Source: an uncultured Candidatus Berkelbacteria bacterium
GTDB taxonomy: Bacteria > Patescibacteriota > UBA1384 > 2-12-FULL-50-11
Length of the DNA stretch: 60,512 nucleotides
Reading direction: 5' to 3'
NCBI GenBank assembly: GCA_903839975.1
Contig: CAIMEH010000027.1
Span: 1-60,512 of the forward strand
In this document: positions 15,250-24,053 of the stretch, piece after piece
Numbering within the stretch: the stretch's first letter is position 1
Layout: each line of letters starts with the position of its first letter
The notes under the pieces: model-generated
Database searches by the model: none
What the model saw: only the letters and a program-made list of their open reading frames with translations
What the model was told of the DNA's origin: nothing
Position numbers and translations under genes: made by a program

Positions 15250-16638
15250 ATGTTGCTATCGATTTTTGCTGGCAAGAAAGTAGGACTTCTAGGTGCCGGA
15301 ATGGAGAATCTGGCACTTTTACCGTTTCTTAAAGAGGCCGGGTCGGAGATTACTGTTTGTGATAAAGCCGACCAAGAAACTCTGTCCAAAAGAATTAACG
15401 ATTCATCAATTTCCTTAAGATCCGGCGAAAACTATTTGGATAATCTTGGTGATTTTGACACTGTATTCCGAATTCCGGGAATGCCGGTTCGTGAAGTTCA
15501 AGCAAAAATCGCCAAATTAGACAAAAAACCAGAGACTAGCTCAGCCATCGATTTATTTATGGAAGTTTGTCCGTGCCCAATAATCGGCGTGACTGGAACA
15601 AAAGGCAAGGGAACAACAAGTACACTAATTGCCGCTGCGTTGAAGCAGGTAAATAAACACGTTTTTGTCGGTGCTAACATTGCTAGGCCTGTATTTGAAT
15701 TTATCGACGAGCTTACAAAAGATAGTATCGTTATCTTGGAGCTTTCCAGTTTTCAACTAGAAGACATAAAACATAGCCCACATATTGCGGTGATTTTGCC
15801 GGTAACGGAAGACCATCTTCAGCCACTATCAGAAATCAGTCCAAATTATCATTTGAATCTTGGTGAGTATGTTAGTGCCAAAGCCCAATTAACAGCATTT
15901 CAGGGGCCGACTGACTTGTTGGTTTATGCACTCGACTCACCAACAACCAAAGAAATCGCCGACAACAGTAACGCCAGACGAATCGGCGTGGGAAGAAATC
16001 CAAAAGCGGATTTAACTGTTTCGATTGATGGCAAAATTTCGGAAAATGGTCATCAGCTTATGGATTTAGCCAAGACTGGTCTGCGCGGCGAGCACGTATT
16101 TCTTGATGCAGCTTTGGCTGTGGCTATAGGACGTGAATTCGGTGTAACCGAAGAGCAGATGGAAGAAGCTTTCTCACATTACGAAACCTTGCCTCATCGC
16201 CTCCAAACTATCGGCAAATTTAACGACGTTACATATATAGACGACTCTTACGCCACGGCGCCCGATGCGGCTATGGCTGCCATCAAGGCTTTTAATGGGC
16301 CAGTTATTTGGATTGGCGGAGGTTCTAAAAAAGGTGCTTCATTCGATGATTTAGCTAGAATTATTAAAGAAAGTCATATTAAGTTAGTCATTCTACTTGG
16401 TGAAGAAGCTGATAGGCTAAAGCAGACACTAGGAGATCACGGTTTTGATCGACCAATTATTAAAGTTAGCCAACTTGTATCTGCAGTTGAGGAGGCCAGA
16501 AGAAGGGCAGTGAAGGGCGATACGGTTTTGTTATCGCCGGCTTGTGCCAGTAAGGATATGTTTAAAAACGCAGCCGAACGTGGCGAGATTTTCACTAAGG
16601 CCGTTCTCGAGGGGAAAGATGGCGGCATTTCAGTTTAA
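15250..16638 (+). CDS. murD: UDP-N-acetylmuramoyl-alanine--D-glutamate ligase MurD
   Basis: The 462-residue Mur ligase has an N-terminal Rossmann-like UDP-binding domain (KKVGLLGAGMENLALL). The ATP loop is GVTGTKGKGTTST (residues 113-125), and a ligase C-domain has YIDDSYATAPDAAMAAI and WIGGGSKKGASFDDL, characteristic of MurD. It adds D-Glu to UDP-MurNAc-L-Ala in the cytoplasm. Length is normal (about 440-460). It follows mraY by 38 nt in the dcw cluster. Confidence 0.93.
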   Translation: MLLSIFAGKKVGLLGAGMENLALLPFLKEAGSEITVCDKADQETLSKRINDSSISLRSGENYLDNLGDFDTVFRIPGMPVREVQAKIAKLDKKPETSSAIDLFMEVCPCPIIGVTGTKGKGTTSTLIAAALKQVNKHVFVGANIARPVFEFIDELTKDSIVILELSSFQLEDIKHSPHIAVILPVTEDHLQPLSEISPNYHLNLGEYVSAKAQLTAFQGPTDLLVYALDSPTTKEIADNSNARRIGVGRNPKADLTVSIDGKISENGHQLMDLAKTGLRGEHVFLDAALAVAIGREFGVTEEQMEEAFSHYETLPHRLQTIGKFNDVTYIDDSYATAPDAAMAAIKAFNGPVIWIGGGSKKGASFDDLARIIKESHIKLVILLGEEADRLKQTLGDHGFDRPIIKVSQLVSAVEEARRRAVKGDTVLLSPACASKDMFKNAAERGEIFTKAVLEGKDGGISV

Positions 16639-16679
16639 ATTACGCCGAAAAATACATTTCTACGAAAGGCTTTTTCTTC

Positions 16680-17795
16680 ATGGAAAATAATAGATTCAAG
16701 TTGAGAAGAAAAATTGACACTAGCATCCCGACTGTCGGGCTAATTTTGTCGCTTTTTGGCTTAGTTATGGTTTTGTCTGCCTCACAATTTTCAGCGGCTG
16801 AAACTTACGGGTCGCCGTACTATTTCTTCGGACGACAGTTAGTTGCATGGTTGCTTGGGCTAGTGGTTTTTTATTATTACTTAAAAATTCCTCTGGAAAA
16901 ATTATACGGTCAACGCTCCTTGTATCTCTATGTGTCGCTTTTTATGCTCGTGATTGTTATTGCTTTCAGTCCGAGAATTGCAGCAGTTCATCGATGGATT
17001 AACCTCGGATTTTTTCAATTTCAACCTGCTGAATTTGCTAAATTATTTCTAACGATATATTTTGCGGGCTGGTTTGCCGCCAAAGCGGAAAATATTCAAA
17101 GTTTTACAAAAGGCGTTTTACCGTTCTTGGCAATTTTGGCGGCAGTGGCTGGCCTAATAATTATCGAGCCAGATATGGGAACTATGTTGGTGGTAGTGGC
17201 GCTATCGATGATTATGTTTTACGCTGCCAAAGCCAAATTATTTCACATACTTGGGATTGTAATCGTCGGTGTTTTGGCAATAGTTTCGTTAATTTATATC
17301 GCCCCATATCGAGCTGCCAGACTCGAGTCTTTCTTGGGAAAGGGTAGTGGAACACAGGATACACTTGGTTCCGCCTATCAAACCAATCAAGCATTGATTG
17401 CGATCGGTAGCGGTGGTTGGTGGGGAGAGGGTTTTGGCCAGGGCTTAAGTAAATATTCGTATCTGCCTGAATCGCACACTGACTCAATTTTTGCCGTTGT
17501 AGCCGAGGAACTTGGCTTTCTTCGGACCTTGTTAGTGGTGCTAGCTTACGTTTTTATCGCCTGGCGCGGTTATCAAATTTCCCAAAAAGCCAATAGTAAA
17601 TTTGCTCAACTTCTTGCGGTGGGATTGTCGTCTGCAATAATCGTACAAGCGCTTATAAATATCGGTGGGCTGCTGAGTGTTATACCACTAACCGGCGTGC
17701 CGCTACCGTTTGTAAGCTACGGTGGCTCGTCTATGGTTGTTTGTTTGGGGATGTTAGGGTTACTTACAAACGTATCTCGAGAAACAGTGGATTAA
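16680..17795 (+). CDS. ftsW: Septal peptidoglycan polymerase FtsW (SEDS family)
   Basis: The 371-residue SEDS protein has about ten membrane helices. Signatures include RWINLGFFQFQPAEFAKLFL, EPDMGTMLVV (with the conserved Asp), GSGGWWGEGFGQGLSKYSYL, PESHTDSIFAVVAEELGFL and PLPFVSYGGSS near the C-terminus. It polymerises glycan strands at the septum with FtsI. A second SEDS gene (rodA) lies at 49,833. The assignment to FtsW rests on the PESHTDSIFA loop and the dcw position between murD and murG. Confidence 0.93.
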   Translation: MENNRFKLRRKIDTSIPTVGLILSLFGLVMVLSASQFSAAETYGSPYYFFGRQLVAWLLGLVVFYYYLKIPLEKLYGQRSLYLYVSLFMLVIVIAFSPRIAAVHRWINLGFFQFQPAEFAKLFLTIYFAGWFAAKAENIQSFTKGVLPFLAILAAVAGLIIIEPDMGTMLVVVALSMIMFYAAKAKLFHILGIVIVGVLAIVSLIYIAPYRAARLESFLGKGSGTQDTLGSAYQTNQALIAIGSGGWWGEGFGQGLSKYSYLPESHTDSIFAVVAEELGFLRTLLVVLAYVFIAWRGYQISQKANSKFAQLLAVGLSSAIIVQALINIGGLLSVIPLTGVPLPFVSYGGSSMVVCLGMLGLLTNVSRETVD

Positions 17796-17824
17796 ACTCC
17801 CCGAACCTGTTATATATAAATGAA

Positions 17825-18934
17825 ATGACAGAGAATACGCAAAAACCTGTAATTCTAGTCGGTGGAGGTACCGGTGGCCATATTATGCCGCTAATTGCTA
17901 TCGCCGAAGAGATGAATGCCAGAAAAATTCCATTTATCTACGTTGGTGGTAAAGAGAGTCGGGAGGAGAAAATGGTTAAGGATCTCGGTTGGCAATTTGT
18001 TGGTATCGATGCCGGCAAATGGCGTCGCGAAACTGGACTAAAAAGCATTTGGCTTAATATGGGCGACGGTTTTAAAGTTATTGCCGGATTTTTCCAATCT
18101 GTAAAAATACTTAGGCAATCAAAGGCTGAAGTCGTCTTTAGTAAGGGCGGTTTCGTTGCCTTGCCAATGGTTTATGCTGCCAAGTTTCTAAAAGTTCGTT
18201 TAATTATTCACGAATCAGATGTATATATGGGTCTGACGAACAAGCTTTCCGCCAGATTTGCTGATAAGGTTTTGACGGCATTTGATCCAAAAGTTTTTTC
18301 CAACTCTGATGAGCGTTATATTCAAGTAGGAATTCCGATAAGAAAAAGTTTGCGTGCTGCCGCTGATTTGAAGGCGCCAGCAAAAAATAGACCAGTTCTG
18401 CTGGTAATGGGCGGAATCCAGGGAGCGATGGCGATAAATAATTACATAAAACAAACTCTCCCAGAATTAGTTAAGAAATACGACGTTGTTCACAGTGTAG
18501 GCGAACAAAATTTTGCGCTTTTTAAGACTGCTCGTGAGTCATTGAAGAAAACTGATCAAGCACACTATAAGCCTTATTCGTTTATAGATCGCGAGTTATC
18601 GTATTACTACCAAACAGCAGATCTTATTATTAGTCGAGCAAGTGCCACGGTAATTGCCGAAGGGGCGTTATTCGGCAAAACAATGTATTTAATTCCGCTA
18701 CCGACTTCAGCTGGCAATCACCAGGTACTAAACGCCAAGTACTTAGCCGAGGCCAATGCCGTGGAATATCGCGAACAGTACCAGCTATCTGGAGAAAAAG
18801 TTTTAGCTGATGTGAACGAGCTAATATCTAATCCAGACAAGATGAAGCAGCTCGGCAGCAATTTGCGTAACTACTTTAATGAGAATAAAACTATAGAGAC
18901 AATCATGGAGATAATACTAAATGGCAAAAGCTAA
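17825..18934 (+). CDS. murG: UDP-GlcNAc:lipid I GlcNAc transferase MurG
   Basis: From ATG 17825 the protein is 369 residues and starts with the GT28 glycine-rich loop ILVGGGTGGHIMPLIAIAEE (residues 10-29). Other MurG blocks are VFSKGGFVALPMVYAAK, LVMGGIQGAMAIN and SRASATVIAEGALFGKTMYLIPLP with the donor-binding site. The acceptor-loop HEQN is HESD here. It completes lipid II on the inner membrane face. A longer frame from 17741 overlaps ftsW but has no homology. It overlaps murC by 14 nt. Confidence 0.94.
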   Translation: MTENTQKPVILVGGGTGGHIMPLIAIAEEMNARKIPFIYVGGKESREEKMVKDLGWQFVGIDAGKWRRETGLKSIWLNMGDGFKVIAGFFQSVKILRQSKAEVVFSKGGFVALPMVYAAKFLKVRLIIHESDVYMGLTNKLSARFADKVLTAFDPKVFSNSDERYIQVGIPIRKSLRAAADLKAPAKNRPVLLVMGGIQGAMAINNYIKQTLPELVKKYDVVHSVGEQNFALFKTARESLKKTDQAHYKPYSFIDRELSYYYQTADLIISRASATVIAEGALFGKTMYLIPLPTSAGNHQVLNAKYLAEANAVEYREQYQLSGEKVLADVNELISNPDKMKQLGSNLRNYFNENKTIETIMEIILNGKS

Positions 18935-20321
18935 ACCCGAGCCAAAGTCCATATATTTTGTTGGAATCAAAGGAGTGGCAATGGCTGGTATGGCGGTTAT
19001 GGCTACTCAGCTAGGTTACGAGGTAAAGGGTAGCGATACCGCCGAAACATTTCCAACCGATGAGATGCTCGATCATCATAAAATTGAATATTTCGAAGGA
19101 TTTAATGCCGATCACTTAAAATACAAACCAGACCTAGTAGTTATCTCTGCGGCTTACGGTTTAACTAATCCAGAAGTGAAAGCAGCCAAAAATTTGCGAC
19201 TAACAACCTTATCGCAATCGGATCTTCTAGGAAAGTTCATGGAAAAATTTGAAGGTATTGGCGTGGCTGGAGTCCATGGCAAGACAACAACATCGGCAAT
19301 GCTAACATTAATTCTAAAAGACGCAGGTTTTAGCCCAAGCTATATGATTGGTACCGGATCTGTTTCCGGGCTAGAAGATGCTGCTCATATTGGCGATGGT
19401 CAATTTTTTGTGGCTGAAGCCGACGAGTATAGAAAGTCCGATTTAGTAAATACGCCAAAATTCTTAGATCTTCCACTTCAGCACGTTATTATTACCAGCA
19501 TCGAACTCGATCATCCAGACGTCTATGCTACTGCCGAGCAGGTTTACAATGTTTTCTATCAGCTTTCAGCTAAAATTCCACGTGGCGGCAATATTATTGC
19601 CTGTGCCGATTGGCCGCTAGTTCGCCGGCTTATCAGTCGCCGAGCCGACCGACCTTGTTTAACATATGGTTTCGATCAAAGCGCTAACTACCAAATTGTT
19701 GATTTTGAAGAAGGTAAAGAAGTTACATTCAAACTTAAAAATGGCGAAGAAACTTATGGGCCATTTAAGCTGAAATTGCCCGGCAAGCATAATGCTCTTA
19801 ATGCTGCCGCTGCTGCTTTAATGGCAAATAAACTGGGGGTTTCGTGGGAAGTAATAATTAAATCATTGTCCGACTTTGTTGGTGCGAAACGTCGTTTTGA
19901 ATTTTTGGGTGAATTTAACGGTGCTGAAGTTTACGACGATTACGCCCATCATCCCACAGCCTTAACTTACCTATTAGATTCGGCTCACCGAAGGTTCGAG
20001 GGCAAAAGAATTGTATTGGTTTTCCAGCCGCATACTTATAGCCGAACTGGCAAACTTTTGAAGGAATTTGCTCAAAGTCTAAAAACAGCCGACAAATTAA
20101 TTTTGCTAAATATCTGGGCCTCGGCAAGAGAGAAGAGCGGCTACGTTACAATTAAAGATCTTATCGATGAGACTAAAAAATATAATCCCCACGTTGAATA
20201 TCGCCCAACTTTAACTGAAGTCGCCACCTACTTAAAAAGTTTTGTTACCGAGAAAGATGTAGTTTTACTAGTAGGAGCGGGCGATGTCTACAAAGTTTAC
20301 GACCAACTCGCTTCAGAGTAA
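18921..20321 (+). CDS. murC: UDP-N-acetylmuramate--L-alanine ligase MurC
   Basis: The 466-residue Mur ligase has the N-terminal IYFVGIKGVAMAGMAVMA, the intact ATP loop GVHGKTTTSAML (residues 117-128), the catalytic region EADEYRKSDL and VFQPHTYSRTGKLLKEFA near the C-terminus, all typical of MurC. It adds the first amino acid to UDP-MurNAc. Length is normal. Its end overlaps the MurB-like gene by 38 nt, so the two are strongly coupled. Confidence 0.94.
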   Translation: MAKAKPEPKSIYFVGIKGVAMAGMAVMATQLGYEVKGSDTAETFPTDEMLDHHKIEYFEGFNADHLKYKPDLVVISAAYGLTNPEVKAAKNLRLTTLSQSDLLGKFMEKFEGIGVAGVHGKTTTSAMLTLILKDAGFSPSYMIGTGSVSGLEDAAHIGDGQFFVAEADEYRKSDLVNTPKFLDLPLQHVIITSIELDHPDVYATAEQVYNVFYQLSAKIPRGGNIIACADWPLVRRLISRRADRPCLTYGFDQSANYQIVDFEEGKEVTFKLKNGEETYGPFKLKLPGKHNALNAAAAALMANKLGVSWEVIIKSLSDFVGAKRRFEFLGEFNGAEVYDDYAHHPTALTYLLDSAHRRFEGKRIVLVFQPHTYSRTGKLLKEFAQSLKTADKLILLNIWASAREKSGYVTIKDLIDETKKYNPHVEYRPTLTEVATYLKSFVTEKDVVLLVGAGDVYKVYDQLASE

Positions 20322-21273
20322 TCCGCTTTCGGACAAGCTCCGAGAGATTTTTGATGAAGATCGCTATTTCCGCCACGAAAATATCGGCAAGTATTTAATT
20401 AATGGTCTCGGCGGTACGGCCGAACATTTAGTTCTGGCTCAAAATACCGGCGACTTAGTAGAGGCTGCTAAGGCGGCTATCGCTAATAAAAAACCATATA
20501 TCGTTATTGCTCACGGGACTGGATCGTTAGTTAGCGAGATCGGATTTCCGGGTTTGGTAATAATCAATCAAACTACCAATATGGTATTTCCGCCCGACAA
20601 AAGTGAGGCGATTGTCGATTCCGGAGTTAGTAATTCAGAGCTGGTAAATTTATTGGCAAGTCGCGGTTACGGCGGCTTAGAATTTTTAGCTGGAATTCCT
20701 GGAACGATTGGCGGCGCAGTTGCTACCGGGGCCGAAAGGCATGGCCAAAAAGTATTGAGCTACGTTAAGGAAATAATTTTGTTTATGCCCGAAAAAGAAG
20801 ATGGCAAAGTTATGACTATTAAAACCAGCGAGCTGCCAAAACGAGATAATAAATTGCTTTTTAGTTCATTTGAAAGCCCGCCGATAATCTTAGGTGTAAG
20901 GCTACAGCTGGCCAAAATTACCGAGCCGGAGATAATGCGGCGGTTAAAACTTGTTCGCAAGGAAATAGACGTCAGGAATACTTTTGGCCGATTTGGTCAT
21001 TATCTCTACCCTGAAATTATTTCTCACGACATTTCTCTAAAAGACTTAATGAGATTACCGCTGCCAAAAGGAATTAAAATTGATCACAAAAATCCGGATA
21101 TTCTTTATTATTCACAAATAAATACGCCGGGGGAGATTCGCCAAGCAATCGAAGCAGTTGGCGATTTCATGCGCCAAAACGGCTGCACTCTTGAACAAGC
21201 AATAGTTTATCTGGGATACTGGCCAAGCAGGGAGGAAAATTCAACAGACTCGACGGACACCGAAAGTTTTTAA
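20284..21273 (+). CDS. murB: MurB-like FAD protein with divergent C-terminal domain
   Basis: The 329-residue protein has the FAD-binding PCMH domain of MurB: AHGTGSLVSEIGFPGLVIIN (about 76-95) and GGLEFLAGIPGTIGGAVATGA (about 125-145). MurB reduces UDP-GlcNAc-enolpyruvate. The C-terminal substrate domain does not show the usual GS-FKNP block that carries the catalytic Ser, and the terminal LE-EV-G motif appears as LEQAIVYLG, lacking the second Glu. FAD binding is likely; canonical reductase chemistry is uncertain. It starts inside murC. A shorter N-terminus (M at a later codon) cannot be excluded. Confidence 0.82.
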   Translation: MSTKFTTNSLQSNPLSDKLREIFDEDRYFRHENIGKYLINGLGGTAEHLVLAQNTGDLVEAAKAAIANKKPYIVIAHGTGSLVSEIGFPGLVIINQTTNMVFPPDKSEAIVDSGVSNSELVNLLASRGYGGLEFLAGIPGTIGGAVATGAERHGQKVLSYVKEIILFMPEKEDGKVMTIKTSELPKRDNKLLFSSFESPPIILGVRLQLAKITEPEIMRRLKLVRKEIDVRNTFGRFGHYLYPEIISHDISLKDLMRLPLPKGIKIDHKNPDILYYSQINTPGEIRQAIEAVGDFMRQNGCTLEQAIVYLGYWPSREENSTDSTDTESF

Positions 21274-21325
21274 TTCCAACTACCGGCCACCAAAGAAGAT
21301 CGATTGGAGCCAGTATAAATCGTTA

Positions 21326-22024
21326 ATGCCTTTGGTTTGGCTACTGATAATTGTTGTTGTGGTTTACGGTATCTTCCACTTGCCATTTTTTTCTATAAAA
21401 CAGGTTCAGATAATCGGCAACGCCAACAGTTCTACGGTTACTTCGCTTGATAGTTTGATAGGTACCACAATTTTCTCACACTCGGTAACTACCAATATCG
21501 ATCACATAAAAAACGCCGACTTAACTATCGACACTTTGGATTGTAGAAAGGGGATACCAAGCACTCTTCGCTGTACGGTTACGTATCGCTCACCGTCGAT
21601 CATTTGGAAACGTGGCGACAATCAATTTTTGGTTGATAGCGACGGCTTTGTCTACGCGCCCAAAATCGCTGATAGCACAGTACTAATGGTTGATGACCGA
21701 ACTCAGCTTGATGTAAAAGTTGGCACAACGGTAGCCGATTCGGATATTATAGGCGCCTATCAAAGCATTAAAGACGAACTAACAAAACGTGGATTTACGG
21801 TCACTAATTTATTTGTAGCCGATGCCTTGCAGCAAGTTGGCGCCATCGTTACTGGTAATGACACCCTAAACTGGCATCCAGCTACGCCAATTAATTTTCT
21901 GTTGGTAACCAGCTATCCAATCTCGTCACAGGCCGATATTCTACAGACAACCGTCCAAACAAAAGCCCCACAGATCACCAATCGAGTTGACGTACGTGTG
22001 CCTGGTTACGTATACATTAAGTAA
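21326..22024 (+). CDS. ftsQ: FtsQ/DivIB-like division protein
   Basis: The 232-residue protein (from ATG 21326) has one N-terminal membrane helix (LVWLLIIVVVVYGIF). A POTRA-like segment follows (FFSIKQVQIIGNANSSTV..LDSLIGTTIF) and then the beta domain (YRSPSIIWKRGDNQFLVDSDGFVYAP), the plan of FtsQ. FtsQ recruits FtsL/FtsB. In the same frame the reading continues upstream to 21239 with a basic stretch (NYRPPKKIDWSQYKSL), which looks like the cytoplasmic tail. The only start with a Shine-Dalgarno sequence there is ATT at 21239 (ggagg at 21231). The real protein is probably about 29 residues longer. Confidence 0.85.
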   Translation: MPLVWLLIIVVVVYGIFHLPFFSIKQVQIIGNANSSTVTSLDSLIGTTIFSHSVTTNIDHIKNADLTIDTLDCRKGIPSTLRCTVTYRSPSIIWKRGDNQFLVDSDGFVYAPKIADSTVLMVDDRTQLDVKVGTTVADSDIIGAYQSIKDELTKRGFTVTNLFVADALQQVGAIVTGNDTLNWHPATPINFLLVTSYPISSQADILQTTVQTKAPQITNRVDVRVPGYVYIK

Positions 22025-23664
22025 TGCCAGCTAAGTGGACGGTTGCCGAGCGTCAGAGCGACGATTTACTTGAACATCTCTGTTTATTGCGTGGTTTTAA
22101 TTCGAAGAATTTAGAACCCAATTATGAAACGCAGCTACATGATCCGTATCTTCTGCCGGATATGAAAAAAGCAGTTGATCTGATCAAGCAGGCCAAGAAA
22201 GAGAAGTGGCCAACGATAATATTCGGCGATTACGATGCTGATGGCACGCCGGCTTCAGTGGTCTTGTCGACGATTTGCAAGCGTTTAGAGATTCCGTTTG
22301 AAGTTGTCCTGCCGACACGCTCTGAAGGCTACGGGCTAACCAAAGAGGCGATTGAAAAATTACCAACCAATACCAAACTACTTATTACGGTGGATACTGG
22401 TGTCACCGCAGTTAATGAAATAAAGCTGGCAAAAGAAAAAGACATAAAAGTAATTGTCCTCGACCACCACCTACCCAAGGATAAATTGCCAATCGCCGAT
22501 GCGCTTGTTGATCCGTTCGTTCCCGGCAGTAAGTATCCGTTCAACGGTCTCTGTGGCTGCGCCTTGGCCTACAAGTTGGCCGTAGCGCTAGCCAAAGAAT
22601 TCCCGGCGGAGATAACCGAAGCCTTTCAGAAATGGCTCTTGGATCTAGTGGCAATCTCGACGGTGGCTGATATGATGCCGATCGTCGACGAGAATCGCAC
22701 GCTGGTGCATTTCGGCTTGCAAGTGATGAGCCATAACCGCCGGCCAGGGCTACGGGCTTTATTTGAACAAGCGGCCCTAAAAAGCGACTCGCTCTCATCG
22801 GGAAATTTGGGTTTTGCGATTGGCCCAAGGTTAAACGCCGCTGGCCGAATGGGCGATAACCGCCCGGCCTACGAACTACTATTTGCCGAAGATTATATCG
22901 AGGCGGGGAAGTGGGCGTTAGAAGTTGAAAAAGCCAACTGGAAACGTCAGCAATTAGTCGAAAAAGTTTTGGCAGAAGTCGAAAAAGTAGTTTTTACTCA
23001 AAACAAAGAAGACGACAGATGTTTGGTGGTGGTGGGTGACGACTGGCCAAGTGGCGTGCTCGGCTTAGCCGCCGGCAAACTTACCGGCAAATATTTCCGT
23101 CCATCAATCGTCCTAACTAAAAGAGGTGATTCGCTTTCTGGTAGCGCTAGATCAATTGGCGAGTATTCAATTATAGATGGCCTAACTAGCCAGGAAAGAT
23201 TCCTAGAGAGATTTGGTGGCCACAATCAAGCCGCTGGCGTAAGTTTACTTACCGCAAACTTGCCAAAATTTGTAGATGGCCTTAAGGCGCACGCCGCGAC
23301 GATTCTTTCGCTGGAAGATCTAGTGCCAACGTATAAAGCCGATGCGGTTTTGCGCAGCGACGAGATCGGTCTAAAGACTGCTGAGATGCTAGAAAAATTA
23401 GAACCGTTTGGACTGCAAAATAACCAACCACTTTTTGTCATTGAAGGCGTGAAATTAGGTAAACCAAAACCGATGGGCAAGAACGGCGATCATCTAAAAT
23501 GGTTCGGCAAAAAAGATCAAACTGAACTGGAAATTGTTGGTTTTGGTATGAATAAAAGATTCACCGAAAATCCACTCGAAACGGCTGACTTGCTTGGCAA
23601 TATCGAAGCCAATCGCTGGAACGGCACTACTCGCTTGCAAATGAAGCTTGTGGACTATAGATAA
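22024..23664 (+). CDS. recJ: Single-stranded-DNA exonuclease RecJ
   Basis: The 546-residue DHH-family nuclease has motif I FGDYDADGTPAS (about residues 66-77), motif II TVDTGVTA, the DHH motif VIVLDHHLPKD, motif IV (VAISTVADMMPIVDENR), then a DHHA1 domain with GRMGDNRPAYELL and the GGHNQAAG motif. RecJ degrades 5' ssDNA ends in recombination and mismatch repair. Length is near the family average. It overlaps the ftsQ stop by 1 nt and so ends the dcw transcription unit. Confidence 0.94.
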   Translation: MPAKWTVAERQSDDLLEHLCLLRGFNSKNLEPNYETQLHDPYLLPDMKKAVDLIKQAKKEKWPTIIFGDYDADGTPASVVLSTICKRLEIPFEVVLPTRSEGYGLTKEAIEKLPTNTKLLITVDTGVTAVNEIKLAKEKDIKVIVLDHHLPKDKLPIADALVDPFVPGSKYPFNGLCGCALAYKLAVALAKEFPAEITEAFQKWLLDLVAISTVADMMPIVDENRTLVHFGLQVMSHNRRPGLRALFEQAALKSDSLSSGNLGFAIGPRLNAAGRMGDNRPAYELLFAEDYIEAGKWALEVEKANWKRQQLVEKVLAEVEKVVFTQNKEDDRCLVVVGDDWPSGVLGLAAGKLTGKYFRPSIVLTKRGDSLSGSARSIGEYSIIDGLTSQERFLERFGGHNQAAGVSLLTANLPKFVDGLKAHAATILSLEDLVPTYKADAVLRSDEIGLKTAEMLEKLEPFGLQNNQPLFVIEGVKLGKPKPMGKNGDHLKWFGKKDQTELEIVGFGMNKRFTENPLETADLLGNIEANRWNGTTRLQMKLVDYR

Positions 23665-23667
23665 CGA

Positions 23668-23698
23668 AAAATCCGGCCGTACCTAATGGTCGTGCCGG
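23668..23698 (-). terminator. Rho-independent terminator on the minus strand
   Basis: Read on the minus strand the hairpin starts ctccggc and ends gccgga, and is followed by tttttcg. It lies 4 nt past the recJ stop and ends the minus-strand transcript from 23,975. Confidence 0.75.
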
Positions 23699-23976
23699 AG
23701 TATTATTGTTGAGCAAGTACTACCTGCCTTCCTCGTCTCAACTACTGTTCAGGCCTAGATCGCTTTGTGATCTTACCACACTTCCTAGGGGAGTGAGGCC
23801 AGTTTTGTTTAGCGCACACAGTTTAGTGCGTTCTGGGGCTTTTCCAAGTACAGCGGATCCTACCTAGTAGCAACCACTTTGGGTCACACCCCTCTCGGGG
23901 CTCTCGTTCACGAGAGTTTACTAGTCTTGTTCCGTGTTACCTATGCAGGCAGTGAGAAGTCTTTTTATAATGTGCG
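23668..23976 (-). ncRNA. Candidate structured ncRNA of about 300 nt, divergent from radA
   Basis: A strong minus-strand promoter (23,982-24,010) and a terminator (23,668-23,698) frame about 300 nt with no ORF. By eye it folds into domains. A cuagua/uacuag stem encloses two hairpins (cucucg/cgagag with a ugaa loop, and cccc-gaga-gggg, a GNRA loop). A three-way junction is closed by ggccu/aggcc, with hairpins cacu..agug and gauc..gauc. A gttgag/ctcaac hairpin and the terminator end it. I compared it with RNase P, tmRNA, SRP and 6S RNA signatures and found none. Class unknown. Confidence 0.6.
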
Positions 23977-23981
23977 GGATT

Positions 23982-24010
23982 ATTATGGCATATTTTGTAA
24001 TAAATGTCAA
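23982..24010 (-). promoter_or_regulatory. Sigma70-type promoter for the 300-nt ncRNA
   Basis: On the minus strand TTGACA (plus 24,005-24,010), a 17-nt spacer and CATAAT (plus 23,982-23,987) make a near-consensus promoter. A plus-strand TATAAT at 23,966-23,971 could serve radA, so the two promoters overlap. Confidence 0.75.
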
Positions 24011-24053
24011 TACTTACTTGTCATTTTTTTACGTTAATGGCATGTTAATTTTA

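Noticed and set aside
23668-23976. T-box or other riboswitch for radA
   Set aside because: The promoter and terminator of this RNA are on the minus strand and point away from radA; no T-box sequence was seen.
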